64,000 nt of DNA from Pseudomonadota bacterium. Lineage in GTDB: Bacteria > Pseudomonadota > Alphaproteobacteria > Rhizobiales > Rhizobiaceae. Under the pieces are notes generated by a model, which worked only from the letters and a program-made list of their open reading frames with translations, made no database searches and had not been told where the DNA came from. Position 1 is the stretch's first letter; every line of letters starts with the position of its first letter. A program made the position numbers and the translations under genes. Shown in pieces: positions 60,301-64,000 of this stretch. The DNA is taken from NCBI GenBank assembly GCA_023404095.1, contig JAEYDD010000015.1, forward strand, positions 62,001 through 126,000, in the 5' to 3' direction.

Positions 60301-60411
60301 GCCATTGACGATGTCGTCGCCGTCGAGCGCCATGATCATATCCTGCTCGGCCCCCAAGAGGTCCTTGCCTATCAGATTGTCGGCTCCCATCGAGCCCATG
60401 ATCGTTGCCAT
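57379..60411 (-). CDS. RTX-type calcium-binding repeat protein, probably type I secreted
   Basis: 1010 residues, very acidic, Gly/Asp-rich and without Cys. Nonapeptide GGxGxDxxx repeats start at about residue 9 and recur in blocks (9-118, 165-305, 368-415, 468-580, 620-710, 755-820, 860-905). Between blocks are six non-repeat spacers of about 40 residues. Residues about 905-1010 form a typical C-terminal cap (FVFDSAGRDGEGDVITDFTRGQDKLVIS ... LWFDADGKGTDADLELVATLQG) ending in DDFAFI, which fits a type I secretion signal. There is no N-terminal signal peptide and no enzymatic domain. No ABC exporter genes are near. ATG at 60411 with AGGAGAAA upstream. It may be a surface or biofilm adhesion protein (inference). 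Confidence 0.92.
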   Translation of the reverse strand: MATIMGSMGADNLIGKDLLGAEQDMIMALDGDDIVNGGMGSDTIMGGAGNDQLNGSFQSDYIVGDIGNDTLNGDSGDDMLTGGLGADRLNGGSGRDTLMAGGLEDMAGDIVNGGSGTDRLMVDYGDRTSGVSIAIKDWISEQTLVGNIKTSYVESYQITGTDFADNVTGGNYNDMFMGGGGNDVLKGGRGSDYLDGGEGDDTLYGGHGVDILDGAEGKDTLYGEKGIDILSGGEGDDRVWGGDDGDMINGDDGNDLIYGDAGNDTINGGTGNDTINGGAGDDDLTGGSGNDVIEGSSGNDTYRYAFGDGKDKITDTSGSDRLIVTKFAGDFTAKLPTQVNTLSGGTTFSGIEHYSIHAVGSGANKITTGSGHDVVDAGEGNDVINGGAGNDELRAGTGKDAVNAGEGDDRVYLGDGGADKADGGANTDRVYVDRKSLTASQTFSVNGATASLADGTSMTNFEYFHVELGSGNDVVKSVGAAKGVTFYGHAGNDTLIGTAYNDVLDGGEGNDKLTAGAGNDVIRDAGGTNTIDAGSGADDIYVRDGAKAVAHYTVNMGDGDDDFFRAASTGKLTLDGGAGTDFASIDFSKYTQGITYKVASTVTVANAPVTVKGVERVSLVGGSGKDVFSGGSLADELRGRAGDDALAGGSGNDLMSGDAGNDTLYGGDGNDTLYGDGLGLTGGKDKLYGDKGNDHVYAGAGDVANGGEGSDTLHLLMTEQTKDIAFNFSTGTVKVDATTSFQGFEALDYDGGKGKDTVSGGALADWLKGNAGNDTLRGGGGADKLEDGAGSDNLFGDADNDLLIRTDFGGKDVFDGGYGTDTLSFRGGTTSVVLDLQNQATNKGLALGLTVKNIEIIQGSNNDDAIRGDAGDNVFYGNGSDDVLDGRSGNDKLIGGAGDDWLTGGAGKDQFVFDSAGRDGEGDVITDFTRGQDKLVISKAAYGIAAADKTVTLVTGADPVATAAKGTFLFETDNGRLWFDADGKGTDADLELVATLQGAKTLSVDDFAFI

Positions 60412-60909
60412 GCGTTTCTCCTAGTGATGGCTGTTTTCGGGGAATTGCATTTCCCGGAGACGGCTGTCATGCCGCCGCCCGGGACGGGAGGAGCGTCGGC
60501 GGGCAAATCGCTGCCGCACCGGACATTGCTTCGCGTCACTGCACCTGGCTTTCGTCCTCCACACGCTGCCGGAGAGCTCCGGCGTTCGAAGCGGCGCACC
60601 AAACGCCCCTTCACGCAGCCATATTGAGGAGAAAGGGCGGGTTCTCTGTTCCGCCGGGAACAGCAACCAGCGATGGAGGACACGCTTAGGATGAGCGGAA
60701 GGGGCTGGCCGGCGCTGGGGGTGACCCGCACCACCCGGGCGAACCGCCATGTGAATTGGTTCTGTGCGTCCGGGGAGACAGAGCCTTGGTCACGGCGATG
60801 TCCGGTCCGCGCTGCGGAGTATTCGCTGGCGGCGACTGGCAACCGTTGGGTTTGCCGCGATCCTCAGCGTTGTTTCGATGCTGCCGCGGATGATATGCGC
60901 GAAACGAAA
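60412..60909. other. intergenic region upstream of RTX gene, no supported gene
   Basis: About 500 bases between the RTX gene and the bfr terminator. Open frames on both strands lack ribosome sites and family similarity. I see no RNA gene. It presumably contains the RTX gene's promoter, which I could not assign. Confidence 0.5.
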
Positions 60910-60934
60910 AATCCCCGGCGGATGGCCGGGGATT
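60910..60934 (-). terminator. intrinsic terminator of the bfd-bfr transcript
   Basis: AATCCCCGGC (60910-60919) and GCCGGGGATT (60925-60934) form a perfect 10-base stem with a five-base loop. On the minus strand TTTTTCGTTTC follows, fitting the end of bfr. Confidence 0.85.
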
Positions 60935-60979
60935 CGGTGTCGAGTGACGGTGGTGTCGAATGGCTGTGGCGAACGCCGG

Positions 60980-61465
60980 TTATTCTGCTTCGTTGGCCGG
61001 AGCTGCGTTGAGCTGACCGTATTTCTCGGCGCCGAGCGTGTTCAGCAGCTCCAGCTGCGTTTCGAGGAAATCGATGTGTCCCTCTTCGTCGGCCAGAAGC
61101 TCTTCGAAGAGTTTCATGGTGACGTAGTCGCCGGCGTCATGACAGATGTCGCGGGACTTTTTGTAGGCCGTGCGGGCGTCATACTCGCCGGCGAGGTCTG
61201 CCTCGAGGACTTCCTTGACGTTCTGGCCGATGCGCAGGGGGGCGACCGTCTGCAGGTTGGGATGGCCCTCGAGGAAGATGATGCGCGCGACCAGCTTGTC
61301 GGCGTGCTGCATTTCCTCGATCGATTCGGCCCGCTCCTTCTTGGCGAGGAGCGTGTAGCCCCAGTCTTCCAGCAGGCGGTAGTGCAGCCAGTACTGATTG
61401 ACGGCCCCGAGCTCGAGATAAAGCGCCTCGTTAAGCTGCTCGATTACTTTTTTGTCGCCTTTCAA
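60980..61465 (-). CDS. bfr: bacterioferritin
   Basis: 161 residues from a TTG at 61465, chosen because AGGAGAG is correctly spaced and the protein then starts with KGDKKVIEQLNEAL, as in E. coli Bfr. All ferroxidase ligands are present (Glu18, Glu51, His54, then the DEEGH motif), as is the heme-ligand Met52. The 24-mer stores iron as a mineral core in the cytoplasm. The start lies inside the end of bfd, so the two are translationally coupled, an order opposite to none I can verify. Confidence 0.94.
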   Translation of the reverse strand: MKGDKKVIEQLNEALYLELGAVNQYWLHYRLLEDWGYTLLAKKERAESIEEMQHADKLVARIIFLEGHPNLQTVAPLRIGQNVKEVLEADLAGEYDARTAYKKSRDICHDAGDYVTMKLFEELLADEEGHIDFLETQLELLNTLGAEKYGQLNAAPANEAE

Positions 61466-61742
61466 GGTCCGCTCTCCTGTGATCTTCATGGAATTGTTTG
61501 AGGCGGGCCATGAAATCAAATATCTCCGCGTCCGTCGAGTGGCGGTCGGCGTGATACCGTTCGGTGGTGCGGATGATGATGTCGACGACGTTGGGGAAAC
61601 AGCCGCAGCAGCGGCCACGCTTCTCCATCGCATGATAGACTTTTGCGGGTACGATCAGCTGCCAACGGTCCTGGTCGAGGAGCTCGTTGATGACGTCGAC
61701 GATCTCTTTGTCGCTAATGAAGTTGCAGCTGCAAACCAGCAT
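61431..61742 (-). CDS. bfd: bacterioferritin-associated ferredoxin
   Basis: 103 residues from the ATG at 61742 (MLVCSCNFISDKEIVDVI). The [2Fe-2S] Cys set is CxC at residues 4 and 6, plus GRCCGCFP further on, as expected for BFD-like folds. It binds bacterioferritin and passes electrons to release stored iron. The C-terminal tail is longer and more basic (HEDHRRADLERRQKSNRAA) than that of E. coli Bfd. Its last 35 bases overlap bfr. Confidence 0.88.
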   Translation of the reverse strand: MLVCSCNFISDKEIVDVINELLDQDRWQLIVPAKVYHAMEKRGRCCGCFPNVVDIIIRTTERYHADRHSTDAEIFDFMARLKQFHEDHRRADLERRQKSNRAA

Positions 61743-61841
61743 TTGTTCTGCCTGCCATGCGAAAAACCCTGAATTCCGGCGATTAAGCAAAAGGAGATAT
61801 TTGCTGTCAAGATAAAATGGGTCAGCATGTCTGCCGCGTTC

Positions 61842-61858
61842 TTTTTAGTCATTCTAAA
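61842..61858. promoter_or_regulatory. possible Irr (ICE-box-like) operator upstream of bfd
   Basis: TTTTTAGTCATTCTAAA has one perfect half-site, ATTCTAAA, and a degenerate partner compared with the Irr motif TTTAGAAT-n-ATTCTAAA. It lies 100 bases upstream of the bfd ATG in an AT-rich stretch. The rest of 61743-62027 shows no gene. Confidence 0.4.
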
Positions 61859-62027
61859 CTTGAGGAATTTGTTCGTGTTTTCAAAATGTTGGATTGGTCG
61901 ATTGCTGTTTTAGCAATGGCAAATGTCGCCCTGGCAGGCGATCACTTTTTGTTGCAGACCGGCCCCTTTCCAAGGGGAGACCGGCTGCGAAAGGGCAGCC
62001 GGTGGGAAGCGCATTTTCGTCCTGGCC

Positions 62028-64000
62028 TCAATGAAAGTTGCGTCCCTTCGGCATGACCTGCGCGTCGTCCCGCAGCTCGGCCCGTGTGTCTGTCAGCCGG
62101 CGCGCATCATTGCCTGCAAGCCTCAGCCGGCGCAGAGCGCCCTTTTCGCGACCATCCTCGTTGACGGGATGAAGCACCTCGTCGGCCCGGCTCATGGAGG
62201 CGAAGCTGTGCAGTTCCCGCTTCAGCAGGCCGAGCGCCTGCGTCATGTCCTCCAGATGCTCGGCAACCACGTGGATGACGCCGCTTTCGCGCTGCAGCCG
62301 GCCCCACACCTTGACGAGCCGCGCCCCCATCACCACCCGGCGGTACTTTTCCATGACCTTCTTCCAGATGATGATGTTGGCGATCCCGGTCTCGTCCTCG
62401 ATCGTCATGAAGATCACCCCCTTTGCCGATCCCGGTTGCTGGCGGACGAGGACGAGGCCTGCAACGGCGACGCGGCTTCCCTTGGCAGCCGTCTCCAGTT
62501 CCTCGTTCGGTTTGATGTTCTGGCGGGAAAAATCGGCGCGCATGAAGGAAACCGGATGCGCCTTCAATGACAGGGTCAGGTAGCGATAGTCGTTGATCAC
62601 CTGTTCGCCGGCAGGCATGACAGGCAACGGTACGGGCGGTTCGGGGCGCAATTCCTCCGTCCCGACCCGCTCGAACAGCGGCAGGGTGCCAGTCCTGCCT
62701 CTCTCGTCCAGGGCCTTGACCGCCCAGAGCGCGGCACGGCGGTCGAGGTCGAGCGAGCGGAAGGCATCGGCATCGGCAAGCCGTTCGAGCACGGAGCGGG
62801 CCAGACCGGAGCGAAGCGCGAGATCGCGCACCGATCGATAGCCCCCTCCCCGGTTGGCAAGCAGGATTGCCATGTCCTTTTCGGCCAGTCCCTTCACGAG
62901 GCGAAAGCCGAGGCGCACGCCGCGCTTCGACCTGACGACGTCCCGCATCTCCCGATGACGCGGCGCGATCAGTCTCTTGTCGAAGGCGTCCTCGCCCTCC
63001 AGCGTGCAGTCCCAGTCGGAAAGGTTCACGTCGACGGGCAGCACGCGGATGCCGTGCTCGCGGGCGTCGCGCACGAGCTGTGCCGGGGCGTAGAAGCCCA
63101 TGGGCTGGGAATTGAGGATGGCTGCGCAGAAGACGTCGGGATAATAGGCCTTCAGCCAGGACGAGGCATAGACCAGAAGTGCGAAGGAGGCGGCATGGCT
63201 TTCGGGAAAGCCGTATTCGCCAAAGCCTTCGATCTGACTGAAACAGCGCTCGGCGAATTCTTGCGTGTAACCGCGGCCGACCATGCCGTCGATCATCTGC
63301 TTCTTGAAGTCGCTCATCTGGCCGGTCCGGCGAAAGGTGGCCATGGCGCGGCGAAGCTTATCGGCCTGGGCGGGCGAGAAGCCGGCCGCGGTGATGGCGA
63401 TCTGCATCGCCTGTTCCTGGAACAGCGGCACGCCGAGGGTCCGCTTCAGAACCTCCTCGATCTCATCCTTGGGATAGATCACCGCCTCCTTGCCTTGGCG
63501 GCGCTTCAGATAGGGGTGCACCATGTTGCCCTGGATCGGGCCGGGCCGGACGATCGCAACCTCGATGACGAGATCGTAGAACACTCTCGGTCTTAAGCGC
63601 GGCAGCATGCTCATCTGCGCACGGCTCTCGATCTGGAAGACGCCGAGCGTGTCGGCCCGGCAGATCATGTCGTAAACTTCGTCTCTTTGATCCTCATAAA
63701 TCTCCGCCAGCGTCTTCGGCTCATGGTAATGGCTTTCCAGAAGCTTGAACGCCTTGGCGATGCAGGTCAGCATGCCAAGCGCCAGCACGTCGACCTTCAG
63801 GAGCTTCAGGGTGTCGAGGTCGTCCTTGTCCCATTCGACCATGTAGCGGCCGGACATCGCCGTCGGCATGATCGGCACCACCTCGTCGAGGCGGTCCCGG
63901 GTGATCAGGAAGCCGCCGACATGCTGGGAAAGGTGCCGGGGAAAGCCCATCAGCTTCTGCGCATAGGAGAGCATCCGTAGCGTTGCCGGGTCGCGCAGGT
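62028..64000 (-). CDS. dnaE2: error-prone DNA polymerase DnaE2 (ImuC), N-terminus beyond window edge
   Basis: About 656 C-terminal residues are visible; the frame is open through base 64000 (LRDPATLRMLSYAQ...). C-family polymerase sequence: GFPRHLSQHVGGFLITR, DDLDTLKLLKVDVLALGMLTCI (third catalytic Asp region), QIESRAQMSMLPRLRPRVFYDLVIEVAIVRPGPIQGNMVHPYL, FGEYGFPESHAASFALLVYASSWLKAYYPDVF, an HhH region, an OB fold (VAVAGLVLVRQQPGSAKGVIFMTIEDETG) and the DnaE2-type end MPKGRNFH. It performs damage-induced mutagenic synthesis with ImuA and ImuB, which would be encoded to the right of the window. Confidence 0.95.
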   Translation of the reverse strand, partial: LRDPATLRMLSYAQKLMGFPRHLSQHVGGFLITRDRLDEVVPIMPTAMSGRYMVEWDKDDLDTLKLLKVDVLALGMLTCIAKAFKLLESHYHEPKTLAEIYEDQRDEVYDMICRADTLGVFQIESRAQMSMLPRLRPRVFYDLVIEVAIVRPGPIQGNMVHPYLKRRQGKEAVIYPKDEIEEVLKRTLGVPLFQEQAMQIAITAAGFSPAQADKLRRAMATFRRTGQMSDFKKQMIDGMVGRGYTQEFAERCFSQIEGFGEYGFPESHAASFALLVYASSWLKAYYPDVFCAAILNSQPMGFYAPAQLVRDAREHGIRVLPVDVNLSDWDCTLEGEDAFDKRLIAPRHREMRDVVRSKRGVRLGFRLVKGLAEKDMAILLANRGGGYRSVRDLALRSGLARSVLERLADADAFRSLDLDRRAALWAVKALDERGRTGTLPLFERVGTEELRPEPPVPLPVMPAGEQVINDYRYLTLSLKAHPVSFMRADFSRQNIKPNEELETAAKGSRVAVAGLVLVRQQPGSAKGVIFMTIEDETGIANIIIWKKVMEKYRRVVMGARLVKVWGRLQRESGVIHVVAEHLEDMTQALGLLKRELHSFASMSRADEVLHPVNEDGREKGALRRLRLAGNDARRLTDTRAELRDDAQVMPKGRNFH

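Noticed and set aside
57379..60411. GGxGxD repeats as a DNA repeat or CRISPR-like array
   Set aside because: The periodicity is that of a coding RTX repeat in one open frame; no identical DNA repeats with unique spacers are present.
59017..60627. A 536-codon open frame opposite the RTX gene
   Set aside because: Its Val/Ala/Asp repetition is the complement of the GGxGxD-coding repeats. No ribosome site and no known fold.
60372..60842. 156-codon minus-strand frame upstream of and overlapping the RTX start
   Set aside because: Low-complexity, no ribosome site, and it overlaps the RTX gene's own ribosome site and 5' end.

Overview
The window is the origin-proximal part of the main chromosome of an alphaproteobacterium, most likely a member of the Rhizobiaceae (Hyphomicrobiales). 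This rests on the gene order ppsR - oriC - hemE - hemJ - rho - mnmE - mnmG - rsmG - parA - parB - holA - lptE - leuS, on alphaproteobacterial parS sequences, and on typical rhizobial families (TrcR/DUF1013, a DUF1674 Sdh assembly factor, EnvC-CtpA-deacetylase, RppH, DnaE2). GC content is high and genes are dense. Genus cannot be fixed by eye.

Left part (1-9.6 kb). A small detoxification and redox island comes first. It holds the end of one nitroreductase, an hxlR-type regulator with a glutathionyl-hydroquinone reductase on the minus strand, and a DUF2218 protein with a second nitroreductase on the plus strand. The shared intergenic region has clear operator-like repeats. Then follow gyrB, an XRE regulator, an Smr nuclease-like protein, MltA and a Tim44-like protein (minus strand), and fxsA and secB (plus strand).

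Origin region (9.6-26.7 kb). On the minus strand are ppsR, maf, aroE, coaE and dnaQ, read away from a 402-base non-coding block with three DnaA-box-like 9-mers, two GANTC sites and an AT-rich inverted repeat: the proposed oriC. On the plus strand, also read away from it, are hemE-hemJ, rho, mnmE, mnmG-rsmG and parA-parB. Six parS-like sites (TTTCACGTGAA core) lie between 11.8 and 33.5 kb, three of them inside coding sequence. After the convergent end of parB come holA, lptE and leuS on the minus strand.

Middle (26.7-44 kb). This part holds a PLP-homeostasis protein, prpE and acs on either side of trcR, a thermonuclease-like protein, an Sdh assembly factor, htpX-rsmB, a heparinase II/III-like protein and purH. 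From 39.5 to 41.6 kb lies a degraded patch: an integrase pseudogene with frame breaks, an apparent internally deleted DUF6880 gene, and two small unknown ORFs. Then cfa, a spermidine-synthase-like protein and tRNA-Ser(CGA) follow.

Right part (44-64 kb). rplU-rpmA, two coupled GNAT acetyltransferases, an EEP-family phosphatase/nuclease (minus strand), then a long plus-strand run: obgE, proB, proA, nadD, rsfS, rlmH, envC-like, ctpA, a divergent polysaccharide deacetylase and rppH. A 1010-residue RTX/Ca-binding protein with a modular layout follows on the minus strand, then the bfd-bfr iron-storage pair with a possible Irr operator, and the C-terminal two thirds of dnaE2, cut by the window edge. 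Most of the content is conserved housekeeping. The least ordinary items are the parS/oriC layout, the RTX protein, the HxlR operator region, the rho leader and the integration scar.
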